A stretch of 64,000 bases of DNA from Polaribacter atrinae (GTDB taxonomy: Bacteria; Bacteroidota; Bacteroidia; Flavobacteriales; Flavobacteriaceae): the NCBI RefSeq assembly GCF_038023995.1, contig NZ_CP150660.1:2974501-3038500 (forward strand). Direction: 5' to 3'. Each line of letters starts with the position of its first letter. The first letter of the stretch is position 1. A program made the position numbers and the translations under genes. The notes beneath the pieces are model-generated. The model did no database searches and had not been told where the DNA came from. It saw only the letters and a program-made list of their open reading frames with translations. This document shows, piece by piece, positions 9,449 to 18,869 of this stretch.

Positions 9449-10834
9449 TTATAGATTTATAGAAATCGAAGCTGTTATTGTTTTATTGTCTATTTGTAAT
9501 TCTGCAGGATTTACGTTTGTGTTAAGGTTTGAATAAAAGTTATAAACGCTTGTTCTACTATTGTCACTAAAAGAAAGGTCTAGTTTTATATTACCAAAGT
9601 TGTAACCTGCTCCTAAAGAGTATCCTTTTAAATTATCTGAGTCTAAAGCAAATTCGTCAGGGGCTTGCTCAAATTTATAACCACCTCTTACACTAAATCT
9701 ATCTAAACGCCATTCTGTACCTATGTTAAAAGAATGCGTGTTCTTTAAATTACTCTCAAAAAAATCATTTTCAACTGTAAAATTCCCGTTAGATAATTTT
9801 ATGTTTTGATAGTTTCTGTTGATATAATCGATACTTATTAAACCATCTTTTCCAAAAATAAAAGCAGCACTTGCTGTTAATTTACTAGGTGTTTTTAGTT
9901 TATAAGATATAAGTTGACGATCATTATATTCTGAAAAGGAAAAAACTTCATCAGGAAAAAAAGCTGTTTCTCCAACATCAATATTACTATCTTGATTGTA
10001 GTTTGTGTCTTGTAAGATCTCTGTATACCAAGTTGGTGTTTGGTAAGCTAAGCCAAATCTAAAACTTTGATTCACTTTATAAATAAAACCGGCATTTGCA
10101 GAGAAGCCTGTTCCTGTTGTGAAATTTTCTTGATATAACTCTACGTCTAGAATATTACCGTCTTCATCGCTATTTAATTCAGTTAAAACAGATTTTTGAG
10201 TGAAGTTTAAATCATAGAAATTAAGACCTAAACCGACGTATAGCTTGTTCTGGTGTACTGATGAAAAAGCGATGTTTAACTCTGTTGTTTCTCCGTTGTA
10301 ATTTGTATCGTATAGCTGACCATCTGTGAAATTGTATATAGTGTTTGGATCACGTGGATTTGTGTCAAATCTAGTAACAGCTTCATTACCTTGTGCAGAG
10401 AAACTATTTTCAAAATCTTTAGTAATTCTATAATTAAAACCAATTGTAAATTTATTCCAATCAGATTTGTAGGCACTATCAAAAACTAATACTGCACCAG
10501 CGTGAGAAAGGTTAAAAAATTTATTATTAGCTGTTGTTTTTTTTCTATCATTAAAGTTGGCGTCTCCATAACTTGCAGAAATATCTGAATTTCTAGAATT
10601 TAATGTTCCTGTAAAAGCACTATTATTAAAGACCGAAATACCTGCTGGGTTAATACTCATTGCAGAAACATCTCCTCCTAAAGCTCCAAAAGCACCGCTC
10701 ATAGACGTAAATCGAGCAGAACCATTGTCGTCATTTTTAGAAAACAAAATACCTAAATCTTGGTAACCTAAAGATTGAGCGTAAGACATAGCTGTTGCTG
10801 TTAATAAGAAAGCTATTGCTATAATTTTTTTCAT
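9449..10834 (-). CDS. OmpP1/FadL-family outer membrane transport protein
   Basis: 461 residues with a signal peptide (IAIAFLLTATAMSYAQ) followed directly by the FadL-type N-terminal segment GALGGDVSAMSINPAG, which in FadL forms the plug region. Amphipathic strands and a C-terminal strand ending ASISINL indicate a barrel of the hydrophobic-compound transporter family. Substrate is unknown; aromatic or long-chain lipophilic compounds are typical for the family. Confidence 0.9.
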   Translation of the reverse strand: MKKIIAIAFLLTATAMSYAQSLGYQDLGILFSKNDDNGSARFTSMSGAFGALGGDVSAMSINPAGISVFNNSAFTGTLNSRNSDISASYGDANFNDRKKTTANNKFFNLSHAGAVLVFDSAYKSDWNKFTIGFNYRITKDFENSFSAQGNEAVTRFDTNPRDPNTIYNFTDGQLYDTNYNGETTELNIAFSSVHQNKLYVGLGLNFYDLNFTQKSVLTELNSDEDGNILDVELYQENFTTGTGFSANAGFIYKVNQSFRFGLAYQTPTWYTEILQDTNYNQDSNIDVGETAFFPDEVFSFSEYNDRQLISYKLKTPSKLTASAAFIFGKDGLISIDYINRNYQNIKLSNGNFTVENDFFESNLKNTHSFNIGTEWRLDRFSVRGGYKFEQAPDEFALDSDNLKGYSLGAGYNFGNIKLDLSFSDNSRTSVYNFYSNLNTNVNPAELQIDNKTITASISINL

Positions 10835-10875
10835 ACTAATATTTATTTGTTGCCTTTTAAAGATTTAAAACTTTT

Positions 10876-12108
10876 TTATCCTCTTCTTCTAGATGAAGAG
10901 GAGCTACTAGAACTACTGCTTCTAGTTGGTGTGCTTCTTGTAGAAGAGCTTCTAGTAGGAGTACTTCTTGTTGATGATGACCTAGTTGAAGAAGAGCTTC
11001 TTGTAGATGGAGTATATGTATTGTTACTTCTGCTAGAGGTACTGGTTCTTGTTGGTGTACTTCTAGAAGAACTTGTATTTCTGGTAGGGGTAGTTCTACT
11101 AGTGCTTCTACTTGTAGATGAGTTAGAACTTCTAGTAGTAGAAGGTGTTGATGATCTTCTTACAACTACAACTTGCCTGTTATTTCTAGTACTTGTATTA
11201 TTGTTTACGCTTGCACTATTGTTTCTTCTTGTACTAGAGCTACTTCTAGTTCCGCTGCTTCGTGTAGAACTACTGCTTCGTGTAGAACTGCTTCTTCTTG
11301 TGGTTGTAGTAGAGCTTCTTCTTGGTGATGTTGTTGTGCTAGTTCTTCTGCTAGTAGTGTTTGTAGGTTGTCTACTTATGGTACTACTTCTTCTTCTGCT
11401 GGTTGTGGTGTTTCCACTTCTTGAATTAACGGTACTGTTTTTTCTATATGTACTATTGTTAGTTGTTCTTCTTCCGTAAGTACTGTTTCTATAGGTATTA
11501 TTTGTGTACCTGTTACTGTAGTTTCTATATCTGTTAGCGTAACCATAATGATAAGGTTGGTAGTAATAAGGAGAATAAAAACCTACACTCCATGCATAAT
11601 AATTATGGTAAGGATGCCAATAGGGGTTATGGTTCCAAACATATCCTCTATAATTCCAGTTTCTATAACCCCAAGTATCATAGTAATTATAGCCGTAATA
11701 ATTATTCCAATAAGGACTTTCTATTACATTTATATTTACAGCTACATCGTTATTACTGTTTTGCCCCCAAGGTTGGTTTGATTTGTAGTTTAAAGTTTCA
11801 TCAATATCTGCTTCATCAATATAAATTGTGTCTACAGAATTGTAATTATCAACATTTGTAAAAACATCATTATTATCTACATTTTCTAAACTATTTAATT
11901 TTTTTAAAAAATAATTATCATTGTAATCATCATATCCATCTTGATCAACATAGATAACCTTTCTATTCTCATTATCCGCTAAGTCATTACCATAAATACC
12001 ATCATCATTGTAAGCACTTTGATATGTACCGCAAGAAACCAATACTAAACTAGTTGTTAGTAGCATTAATAATTGGTTTAGGTTAAGATTTATATATTTT
12101 AGTTTCAT
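10876..12108 (-). CDS. Lipoprotein with Tyr/Trp-rich and Ser/Arg/Thr-rich low-complexity regions
   Basis: 410 residues, function unknown. Lipobox LVSCG near residue 26 makes it a lipoprotein. An Asp/Asn-rich acidic segment covers roughly residues 30-115, a segment dense in Tyr, Trp, His and Asn covers about 125-205, and the last ~200 residues are almost only Ser, Arg and Thr with recurring SSSTRSS and STPTRSS units. The charge layout (acidic, aromatic, strongly basic) suggests binding to polyanions such as LPS, DNA or cell-surface polymer, but that is inference. The DNA of the tail is built from short repeating codon blocks, which also creates long spurious reading frames on the opposite strand. 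A sigma-54-like promoter lies 130 bp upstream. Confidence 0.8.
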   Translation of the reverse strand: MKLKYINLNLNQLLMLLTTSLVLVSCGTYQSAYNDDGIYGNDLADNENRKVIYVDQDGYDDYNDNYFLKKLNSLENVDNNDVFTNVDNYNSVDTIYIDEADIDETLNYKSNQPWGQNSNNDVAVNINVIESPYWNNYYGYNYYDTWGYRNWNYRGYVWNHNPYWHPYHNYYAWSVGFYSPYYYQPYHYGYANRYRNYSNRYTNNTYRNSTYGRRTTNNSTYRKNSTVNSRSGNTTTSRRRSSTISRQPTNTTSRRTSTTTSPRRSSTTTTRRSSSTRSSSSTRSSGTRSSSSTRRNNSASVNNNTSTRNNRQVVVVRRSSTPSTTRSSNSSTSRSTSRTTPTRNTSSSRSTPTRTSTSSRSNNTYTPSTRSSSSTRSSSTRSTPTRSSSTRSTPTRSSSSSSSSSSRRRG

Positions 12109-12238
12109 AATGAATATATTTAGATGAATACTTATTTTATTAATTAAATGTAGCTAAAACTCTTTTAATTATAGTAGTTTTGTACTGTTTTCGTTTAATA
12201 TAACGAATTTTTAACAAACATTTACACAATAAAGGTAA

Positions 12239-12254
12239 CAATATTTGTGCCAAA
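12239..12254 (-). promoter_or_regulatory. Sigma-54-like promoter element upstream of the Ser/Arg-rich lipoprotein gene
   Basis: The minus strand reads TTTGGCACAAATATTGTT. GG and the downstream TTG sit at the spacing of -24/-12 sigma-54 promoters (TTGGCAC, four to five bases, TTGC/T). The predicted start would give a leader of about 120 nt before the gene at 12108. The same bases lie just ahead of the divergent proS start. Confidence 0.45.
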
Positions 12255-12263
12255 CTTTTGATT

Positions 12264-13742
12264 ATGAGTAAACATTTAACAAAAAGAGCAGACGATTATT
12301 CCAAGTGGTATAACGAGTTAGTAGTGAAAGCAGATTTAGCTGAAAATTCTGCCGTTAGAGGTTGTATGGTTATTAAACCCTATGGTTTTGCTATTTGGGA
12401 AAAAATGCAAGCAGAATTAGATAGAATGTTTAAAGAGACTGGGCATGAGAATGCGTATTTTCCATTGTTTGTGCCTAAAAGTTTGTTTGAAGCAGAAGAA
12501 AAAAATGCGGAAGGTTTTGCAAAAGAATGTGCTGTAGTTACACATTATCGTTTGCAAAATGACCCTGATAATCCTGGTAAATTAAGAGTAGATCCAGAAG
12601 CTAAATTAGAAGAAGAATTAGTAGTTAGACCAACTTCTGAAGCAATTATTTGGAACACATATAAAGGTTGGATTCAGTCTTATAGAGATTTACCTTTATT
12701 AATAAATCAATGGGCAAATGTTGTGCGTTGGGAAATGCGTACGCGATTATTTTTGCGTACAGCAGAATTTTTGTGGCAAGAAGGGCATACTGCGCATGCA
12801 ACAAAAGCAGAAGCAATTACTGAGTCTAGACAAATGCAAGATGTGTATGCAACGTTTGCAGAAAACTTTATGGCAATGCCAGTGGTAAAAGGTGTAAAAT
12901 CTGATAGCGAGCGTTTTGCTGGTGCGGATGAAACTTACACTATTGAGGCTTTAATGCAAGATGGAAAAGCTTTACAAGCAGGTACTAGTCATTTTTTAGG
13001 TCAGAATTTTGCAAAAGCATTTGATGTTAAGTTTACTTCTAAAGAAGGGAAAAAAGAATATGTTTGGGCAACGTCTTGGGGAGTTTCTACTCGTTTGATA
13101 GGTGGTTTAATTATGACACATTCTGATGATTTAGGTTTGGTATTACCACCTAAGTTAGCACCTATTCAAGTTGTAATTGTACCTATTTACAAAGGGGAGG
13201 AGCAATTAGATGCTATTTCTGAGAAGATGAATGTAATTGTAAAAGAATTGCGATCAAAAGGAATCTCTGTTAAGTTTGATACTAGAGATACATATAGACC
13301 AGGGGCAAAATTTGCAGAATACGAACTAAAAGGAGTTCCTGTTAGAATTGCAGTTGGAAATAGAGATTTAGAAAACGGAACTTTAGAGATTGCAAGAAGA
13401 GATACTTTAGAAAAACAAATCGTTGCACAAGATGATACTGTTTCTTTTATTGAAAACTTATTAGTAGAAATTCAAGATAATTTATTTAACAAGGCAATTG
13501 CTTTTAGAAAAGAACATACAACTGTTGTAGATGATTTTAAAGAATTTAAAAGCGCAATAAAAAATAAAGGAGGTTTTGTTTCCGCTCATTGGGATGGTAC
13601 AGAAGAAACAGAAGACAGAATAAAAGAATATACCAAGGCTACCATTAGATGTATACCTAATGACGCTAAAGAAGAGGTAGGGGTTTGTGTTTTAACAGGG
13701 AAACCTTCTTCTAGAAGGGTTCTTTTTGCGAAAGCATATTAA
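12264..13742 (+). CDS. proS: Prolyl-tRNA synthetase, archaeal/eukaryotic-like type
   Basis: 492 residues from the ATG at 12264; a TTG two codons upstream is in frame but less likely. It charges tRNA-Pro with proline. Class II motifs are visible: motif 2 around [24 protein letters not shown], motif 3 around [18 protein letters not shown], and an anticodon-binding domain from about residue 290 ([10 protein letters not shown]). There is no insertion editing domain between motifs 2 and 3, and the C-terminal zinc-domain-like extension ends [13 protein letters not shown]. This is the short type common in Bacteroidota, in contrast to the E. coli form of about 570 residues. Confidence 0.96.
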   Translation: MSKHLTKRADDYSKWYNELVVKADLAENSAVRGCMVIKPYGFAIWEKMQAELDRMFKETGHENAYFPLFVPKSLFEAEEKNAEGFAKECAVVTHYRLQNDPDNPGKLRVDPEAKLEEELVVRPTSEAIIWNTYKGWIQSYRDLPLLINQWANVVRWEMRTRLFLRTAEFLWQEGHTAHATKAEAITESRQMQDVYATFAENFMAMPVVKGVKSDSERFAGADETYTIEALMQDGKALQAGTSHFLGQNFAKAFDVKFTSKEGKKEYVWATSWGVSTRLIGGLIMTHSDDLGLVLPPKLAPIQVVIVPIYKGEEQLDAISEKMNVIVKELRSKGISVKFDTRDTYRPGAKFAEYELKGVPVRIAVGNRDLENGTLEIARRDTLEKQIVAQDDTVSFIENLLVEIQDNLFNKAIAFRKEHTTVVDDFKEFKSAIKNKGGFVSAHWDGTEETEDRIKEYTKATIRCIPNDAKEEVGVCVLTGKPSSRRVLFAKAY

Positions 13743-13777
13743 TTTTATAAAAAAAAACGTTTTTTTTTATAAAACTG

Positions 13778-13807
13778 TTGCAAGATTTAAAAAACATTGT
13801 ATATTTG
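13778..13807 (+). promoter_or_regulatory. Promoter of tRNA-Glu copy 1
   Basis: TTG at 13778-13780 and TATATTTG at 13800-13807 with 19 bp between them. This matches the Bacteroidota -33/-7 consensus exactly. Confidence 0.8.
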
Positions 13808-13838
13808 CAGCCGCAATTAGGATATACTTGATTGTTAT

Positions 13839-13910
13839 GGTCCGTTCGTCTAGGGGTTAGGACGCATGGTTTTCATCCATGTAACACGGGTTCGATTCCC
13901 GTACGGACTA
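13839..13910 (+). tRNA. tRNA-Glu (UUC), copy 1
   Basis: 72 nt. Acceptor arms GGTCCGT and ACGGACT, a D-loop TAGGGGTTAGGA, anticodon stem CATGG/CCATG with loop TTTTCAT giving anticodon TTC at 13872-13874, and T-arm ACGGGTTCGATTCCCGT. The first base pair is a G-U wobble. CCA is not encoded. Confidence 0.97.
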
Positions 13911-13943
13911 CAATGTTTTATTAAAAAAACAAATTAAAGTATT

Positions 13944-14195
13944 ATGGCAAATCACAAGTCAGCATTAAAGAGAATTAGAAGTAACGAAACTAAAAGGTTA
14001 CGTAATAAATATCAGCATAAAACTACTCGTAATGCTGTAAGAGATTTACGTTCTGTAGAAGATAAGAAAGATGCAGAAGAAAAATTAGTAAAAGTTATTT
14101 CTATGTTAGATAAATTAGCAAAAACTAATATTATCCATAAAAATAAAGCGGCTAATTTAAAATCTAAATTAACAAAGCACGTAGCTGCATTGTAA
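13944..14195 (+). CDS. rpsT: 30S ribosomal protein S20, copy 1
   Basis: 83 residues, normal S20 length. It binds the 5' domain of 16S rRNA. The N-terminus [15 protein letters not shown] and the helix AVRDLR plus [14 protein letters not shown] are diagnostic. It follows tRNA-Glu by 33 bp and probably shares its transcript. A second, 89 percent identical copy lies 733 bp downstream; nine residues differ by my count. Having two S20 genes is unusual. Confidence 0.96.
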   Translation: MANHKSALKRIRSNETKRLRNKYQHKTTRNAVRDLRSVEDKKDAEEKLVKVISMLDKLAKTNIIHKNKAANLKSKLTKHVAAL

Positions 14196-14217
14196 TATTT
14201 AAGCCTTAAAAATTTAA

Positions 14218-14249
14218 AACTCTGAATAGTAATATTCAGAGTTTTTTTT
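14218..14249 (+). terminator. Intrinsic terminator after rpsT copy 1
   Basis: Stem AACTCTGAAT/ATTCAGAGTT followed by eight T. The second copy has AGCTCTGAAT/ATTCAGAGCT, a compensated base-pair change. Confidence 0.92.
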
Positions 14250-14507
14250 GCTCTTAATTTAAGTCTTCCATCTTATTTTAAGTTAAATCTTTATTATAGA
14301 TTCGCAATACAGAATTGTTTATATACTTGTTATTGGTATTTTTTATAAAAAAAAATATAAATATTTTTATTTTCTTGAAATTAATTTAAGAAAGACTGTG
14401 TAGCTTGTTAGTTGTTGTTTATTAGTGTTTTATGCTGGTAATGTCTGTTCTGTTTTTATTTTAGATCAATTATTTTTTAAAAAAATAGTATATTTTATAA
14501 AAATTAC

Positions 14508-14537
14508 TTGCAGGAATTAAAAAACATTGTATATTTG
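14508..14537 (+). promoter_or_regulatory. Promoter of tRNA-Glu copy 2
   Basis: TTG at 14508-14510 and TATATTTG at 14530-14537, again 19 bp apart, so the duplicated cassette kept its own promoter. Confidence 0.8.
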
Positions 14538-14568
14538 CAGCCGCAATTAAGGCAATTTTAATTGTTAT

Positions 14569-14640
14569 GGTCCGTTCGTCTAGGGGTTAGGACGCATGGT
14601 TTTCATCCATGTAACACGGGTTCGATTCCCGTACGGACTA
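14569..14640 (+). tRNA. tRNA-Glu (UUC), copy 2
   Basis: Identical over all 72 nt to the copy at 13839-13910, although flanking DNA has diverged. Anticodon TTC; no encoded CCA. Confidence 0.97.
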
Positions 14641-14676
14641 CAAGTTTTAATATAAAAAACTAATAAATTAAGTATT

Positions 14677-14928
14677 ATGGCAAATCATCAGTCAGCATTA
14701 AAGAGAATTAGAAGTAACGAAGCTAAAAGGTTACGTAACAAATATCAGCATAAAACTACACGTAATGCTGTAAGAGATTTACGTGCTGCGGAAGATAAAA
14801 CTGATGCAGAAACTAAATTAGGTAAGGTTATTTCTATGTTAGATAAGTTAGCTAAGAATAACATTATTCACAAAAATAAAGCTGCTAATTTAAAATCTAA
14901 ATTAACAAAGCAGGTTGCTGCATTGTAA
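14677..14928 (+). CDS. rpsT: 30S ribosomal protein S20, copy 2
   Basis: 83 residues. Compared with copy 1 the changes are K5Q, a T-to-A in SNEAKR, several in the segment [20 protein letters not shown] for KTNI, and KQV for KHV near the end. The rRNA-contacting basic N-terminal helix is unchanged, so both copies look functional. It has its own tRNA, promoter and terminator. Confidence 0.95.
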   Translation: MANHQSALKRIRSNEAKRLRNKYQHKTTRNAVRDLRAAEDKTDAETKLGKVISMLDKLAKNNIIHKNKAANLKSKLTKQVAAL

Positions 14929-14954
14929 GGTTTTAATAGCATATAAAATTTAAA

Positions 14955-14985
14955 AGCTCTGAATGAAGATTCAGAGCTTTTTTTT
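14955..14985 (+). terminator. Intrinsic terminator after rpsT copy 2
   Basis: Stem AGCTCTGAAT/ATTCAGAGCT and a run of eight or more T. The following 230 bp up to rodA hold no recognised feature. Confidence 0.92.
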
Positions 14986-15218
14986 GTTCTAAATTTAAAA
15001 ATTATTTCACTCAATTCTAAAAGTAGTTTTTATTCTTTTAATATGAATTAGGTCTCTAATTTAATGTCTAAAGCCTTTGGTTACAGCTTGCCTAAGCCTA
15101 TTAAGTTTTGTGTAATGGATTTATTAGAGCTAGTTTTTAATATCTAGTATAAGGGCTGTTATTAATTGTTTAATTGGTAGGTTAACGATCTATCTATAGG
15201 TGGTTTTAAGAATTGGTT

Positions 15219-16499
15219 TTACCAATCGTAATGCTTATGTGCATCTAATCTTATAAATATAAAGAGTAAGATTGTAAAGCCCCAAAGTGATGAGCCTCCG
15301 TAGCTAAAAAAGGGTAGAGGTATACCAACAGTTGGTAGTAATCCTATAACCATTCCTATATTTACAATAACATGAAAAAAGAGAATAGACGCTACACTGT
15401 AGCCATATATTCGTCCAAACTTATTGCTATGTGTTTCCGATAGGTAAACTATTCTATACATCATCAACATAAAAAGAATAATAACAATGCTACTTCCTAA
15501 GAACCCCCATTCTTCTCCAATCGTACTAAAAATATAATCGGTGTGTTGCTCTGGTACAAAATCTCCCTTAGTAATATCACCTTTTAAAAAACCTTTACCT
15601 GTCCAACCACCAGAGCTGATTGTTAATTCTGATTGATGTGAATTGTATCCAATATTCTTTTTATCCGTTTTTAGGCCTAATAATACTTCAAAACGATCTC
15701 TGTGGTGTTGTTTAAAAATATTATTATAAGTAAAGTTTGTTCCAAATACAAAGAGTGTAGTAACTATATACAAGGCTAATACTTTGTACCAATTAAAGCG
15801 AAAAAATCTTTTTCCTCCTCTATAAATGGCATAACCAACAGCTATTGTAATTAATGATAATAGGGTAATTAATACGGAAGCAAATCCGAAGAAAATAGTT
15901 GAAATAAAAATAACGATAGCCAAAGTACCCAAAATTATGTAATTTAGGGTTAATCCCTCTCTGTTTAGAACAAAGAAAAACGCTAAGTAAATTAAGGCGG
16001 AACCTGCATCTGGTTGCAAGGTAATTAGCACTGCTGGAGTAAAAATAATTATAAAAGCCTTAATTTGGTTCTTAATTAAGCTCAAATTGTATTGCCTATC
16101 ACTTAAAAGCTTGGCAACTGCGAGTGCTGTAAATGCTTTTACAAATTCAGATGGTTGTAAACTCATACCTCCAAAGTTAAACCAAGATTTTGCGCCATTT
16201 ATTTCTTTACCAAGTGGAAATAAAAGCATTAACATAATCAAAGAAATTATGTAAAATATACTTGAATATTTCTCGTAAAATTTAGAATTAAAAAAAAGAA
16301 TGATCACAATTAATGGAACACTTAAAATAATCCAAAGAATTTGTTTACCATAATTAGTAGAAAAATCTAATATCTGTATATTGTCTTCAGTTTTGGATGC
16401 AGCATATATATTCATCCAGCCAAAACCGACAAGAATAGCAAATAAGAAAACTAAAAGCCAATCTATCTCAGCAAAAATGTTATTTCGTTCTTGGCGCAA
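15219..16499 (-). CDS. rodA: Rod-shape peptidoglycan glycosyltransferase RodA
   Basis: 426 residues, a SEDS-family polytopic membrane protein that polymerises lipid II during cell elongation, working with PBP2. About ten hydrophobic segments are visible. Family marks include GAKSWFNFGGMSLQPSEFVK, SGGWTGKGFLKG, PEQHTDYIFSTIGEEWGF and GIPLPFFSYGGSS. It is the last gene of the mreB-mreC-mreD-mrdA-rodA operon; the mrdA stop is one base from the rodA start. Confidence 0.96.
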   Translation of the reverse strand: MRQERNNIFAEIDWLLVFLFAILVGFGWMNIYAASKTEDNIQILDFSTNYGKQILWIILSVPLIVIILFFNSKFYEKYSSIFYIISLIMLMLLFPLGKEINGAKSWFNFGGMSLQPSEFVKAFTALAVAKLLSDRQYNLSLIKNQIKAFIIIFTPAVLITLQPDAGSALIYLAFFFVLNREGLTLNYIILGTLAIVIFISTIFFGFASVLITLLSLITIAVGYAIYRGGKRFFRFNWYKVLALYIVTTLFVFGTNFTYNNIFKQHHRDRFEVLLGLKTDKKNIGYNSHQSELTISSGGWTGKGFLKGDITKGDFVPEQHTDYIFSTIGEEWGFLGSSIVIILFMLMMYRIVYLSETHSNKFGRIYGYSVASILFFHVIVNIGMVIGLLPTVGIPLPFFSYGGSSLWGFTILLFIFIRLDAHKHYDW

Positions 16500-16500
16500 T

Positions 16501-18366
16501 TTATTGTTGTTTTTGATTTAATTTAGCGTAAATATCTTCTAAATTTAAGTCTAACATTCTTTGTTCTCTATATTTGTTTTCTTTAGATATACTGCCGTTT
16601 ATATACTTTTCTATAAGTAAACTGGTAATTGGAGCAGCGATTGTAGATCCATATCCACCATTTTCAACAAAAATTGCTATTGCTATTTTTGGGTTTTCTT
16701 TAGGCGCAAATGCTACTAGAATTGAATGATCTGGCAGTTGAATTTTTTGACCGTCTATTCTAGCAAAGTTTTCTGCAGTTCCGGTTTTTCCACAAATTTC
16801 AATACCTTCTACTTGATTAAATCTCCCTGTTCCTGTCTTAAATACTTCGTGCATTGCTTCAACTACTGGAGAAAAATACTTTTTATCTATCGTTGTTTTT
16901 TTTGCAATTGTATATACAGAATCTTTAATAGGATTTTTATTCACTTCTTTTAATACGTGTGGTGTATAGAAATACCCTCTGTTGGCAATTACTGCTGTAA
17001 AATTAGCTAGCTGAATAGGTGTTGTTAAAACTTCTCCTTGACCAATTGCGTTAGATATGGTGGTGGAACCATTCCAAGAATATCTATAAATATCATCATA
17101 ATATTTTCCGGTAGGTATTAAACCAGGACTTCCAGCAGGTAAATCATACCCTAAATAATTACCTAAACCAAAACTGGCAATATGATTATGCCAAGTGTCT
17201 AAACCTTCTGATGGTTTATTGTTTTTTTCTATAATTTTCTTATAGGTTTGAGAAAAGTAAGTGTTACAAGATCTAGCAATGGCTGCTTTTAGTTGTACTG
17301 GCCTTCCTGTAATTCCGCAATGGCATCCCATAAAAGCACCTGCTCTGCTACCGTATCTAAACCCGTGATTACATCTAAAACCTGTATCCTCTGTAATTAC
17401 ACCTTCTTGAAGACCAATTAATGCATTCATCATTTTAAATGGAGAACCAGGAGCATAAGTTGCTAATAAACCTCTGTCATAAGAAGGTTTACTTATAGTG
17501 TCGTTAAATAGAATGGTAGAGTTTTTAGATCGCTTTCTACCAACTAACATATTTGGGTCGTAGGATGGAGCAGTTACCAGTGCTAAGATTTCTCCGGTTG
17601 ATGGTTCTATAGCTACAATTCCACCTCTTTTACCAGACATTAGTTTTTGAGCATATAGTTGTAGCTCTATATCTAAGGTTAAAGTTAAGTCTTTTCCATT
17701 TTCAGGTAAAGTATCATATTTACCATCTAAATAAGCACCTGTAACTTTATTTAGGTTGTTTCTTTGTAGGTATTTTTTTCCTTTAGTACCTCTTAGATAA
17801 TCTTCATACTGTCTTTCAATTCCATCTTTTCCAATTAACTCACCAGGTTGATAGTAGGCATTTTCCTTTGCTAAAGTTTCGTTTACTTCTCCAATATAAC
17901 CAAGTACATTTGCAGCAGCATTTATAGGATATTTTCTAATGATTCTTTTCTGAATATAGAATCCAGTGTATTTATGTAATTTTTCTTGAAGAAAAGCAAA
18001 ATCTTCTTTTGCCAATTGTTTTAAAAAAACAGAAGGTAAATAAGGAGCATAATTGTTCGCTTTTTTAAATCTTTTTAAAAAATCATCTTTGTCTATTTTT
18101 AAAAGATTACAAAACTCAATAGTATCTAATGGTTTCACCTGGTTTGGTTGCACCATTACGTCATAAGAAAGTTGATTTGCTACTAAAAGTTTACCGTTTC
18201 TATCATAAACATAACCTCTCTCTGGATAATCATATTCTGTTTTTACAGCAGAATTATGAATAGGGTCATAGCTAGCGCCTCTAACTACCTGTAATTGAAA
18301 TAGCCTTCCAATAAAAATGATCCCGACAAATGTGATTAAAAAATAGAGTAAAAAACTTCTTTGCAT
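16501..18366 (-). CDS. mrdA: Penicillin-binding protein 2
   Basis: 621 residues. One N-terminal membrane helix, a dimerisation domain with RGYVYDRNGKLL, then a transpeptidase domain with PGSPFK as the active-site SxxK, SCN as the SxN motif and KTGTAEN as the KTG motif. It cross-links peptidoglycan in elongation with RodA. Its start codon coincides with the end of mreD (position 18366), so translation is coupled. Confidence 0.95.
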   Translation of the reverse strand: MQRSFLLYFLITFVGIIFIGRLFQLQVVRGASYDPIHNSAVKTEYDYPERGYVYDRNGKLLVANQLSYDVMVQPNQVKPLDTIEFCNLLKIDKDDFLKRFKKANNYAPYLPSVFLKQLAKEDFAFLQEKLHKYTGFYIQKRIIRKYPINAAANVLGYIGEVNETLAKENAYYQPGELIGKDGIERQYEDYLRGTKGKKYLQRNNLNKVTGAYLDGKYDTLPENGKDLTLTLDIELQLYAQKLMSGKRGGIVAIEPSTGEILALVTAPSYDPNMLVGRKRSKNSTILFNDTISKPSYDRGLLATYAPGSPFKMMNALIGLQEGVITEDTGFRCNHGFRYGSRAGAFMGCHCGITGRPVQLKAAIARSCNTYFSQTYKKIIEKNNKPSEGLDTWHNHIASFGLGNYLGYDLPAGSPGLIPTGKYYDDIYRYSWNGSTTISNAIGQGEVLTTPIQLANFTAVIANRGYFYTPHVLKEVNKNPIKDSVYTIAKKTTIDKKYFSPVVEAMHEVFKTGTGRFNQVEGIEICGKTGTAENFARIDGQKIQLPDHSILVAFAPKENPKIAIAIFVENGGYGSTIAAPITSLLIEKYINGSISKENKYREQRMLDLNLEDIYAKLNQKQQ

Positions 18367-18869
18367 TATTCGCTTTTAGTAAAAATATAAGTTCCGAGAA
18401 AAAATAAAATCAATGTAAAAACACTAGAATATAATGTGTTTAAAAAAACCATAGATAAATTTTGAAAACTAAAATTAGCAAAAGAAAAATAAATAAGGTG
18501 GTGTATAATTGTTAAAGTTACAACATAGTTAAAAACTTTACCAAAAGATTCTGATTTTAAACTGAAAAAAGGATAATCTGCGGGTATTTTTCTAAAATAT
18601 ACATTCACAAAAAACAACCTGATATAAGCAATAAATAAAGTTGCAAATGCATGTATTCCTCCAGAATCTGAAAAGAAATCAACAAATAATCCTAGAAGAA
18701 AACTTATAAAAAGAAAAGAATATCTTTTTTCATTTAAAGGGTATAGAATAACAAAGCTTATATAAAGATATGGGTTTATATGCCCTAAAAAATTTATATT
18801 ATTTAGAACTAGCACTTGCAAAAAAAGCAAGAATACAAAAGATAAAATTTGATTTATACTTTTATTCAT
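18366..18869 (-). CDS. mreD: Rod-shape-determining protein MreD
   Basis: 167 residues with about five hydrophobic helices and the fold-typical FLLGLFVDFFSDSGGIHAFATLF. MreD is a poorly conserved membrane partner of MreC in the elongasome; the call rests on hydrophobicity, length, this motif and its position between mreC and mrdA. It overlaps mreC by 8 bp. Confidence 0.9.
   Translation of the reverse strand: MNKSINQILSFVFLLFLQVLVLNNINFLGHINPYLYISFVILYPLNEKRYSFLFISFLLGLFVDFFSDSGGIHAFATLFIAYIRLFFVNVYFRKIPADYPFFSLKSESFGKVFNYVVTLTIIHHLIYFSFANFSFQNLSMVFLNTLYSSVFTLILFFLGTYIFTKSE

Larger units (their letters stand above)
13778..14985 (+). repeat. Tandem duplication of the promoter-tRNA-Glu-rpsT-terminator cassette
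   Basis: Two cassettes repeat with a period of about 730 bp: the tRNAs start 730 bp apart and the rpsT genes 733 bp apart. Each contains a TTG-N19-TATATTTG promoter, an identical stretch AACATTGTATATTTGCAGCC, an identical 72-nt tRNA, an rpsT gene and a terminator. The AT-rich 240-bp stretch between the first terminator and second promoter (about 14250-14507) shows no gene. Confidence 0.9.

Noticed and set aside
10847..11479. 210-residue plus-strand Leu/Val/Glu-rich reading frame
   Set aside because: It is the antisense of the Ser/Arg/Thr repeat tail of the minus-strand lipoprotein; its odd composition is explained by that.
13743..13774. AT-only hairpin after proS as a strong terminator
   Set aside because: The stem is almost purely A and T and would be weak; it may end transcription but I could not separate it from the AT-rich background.
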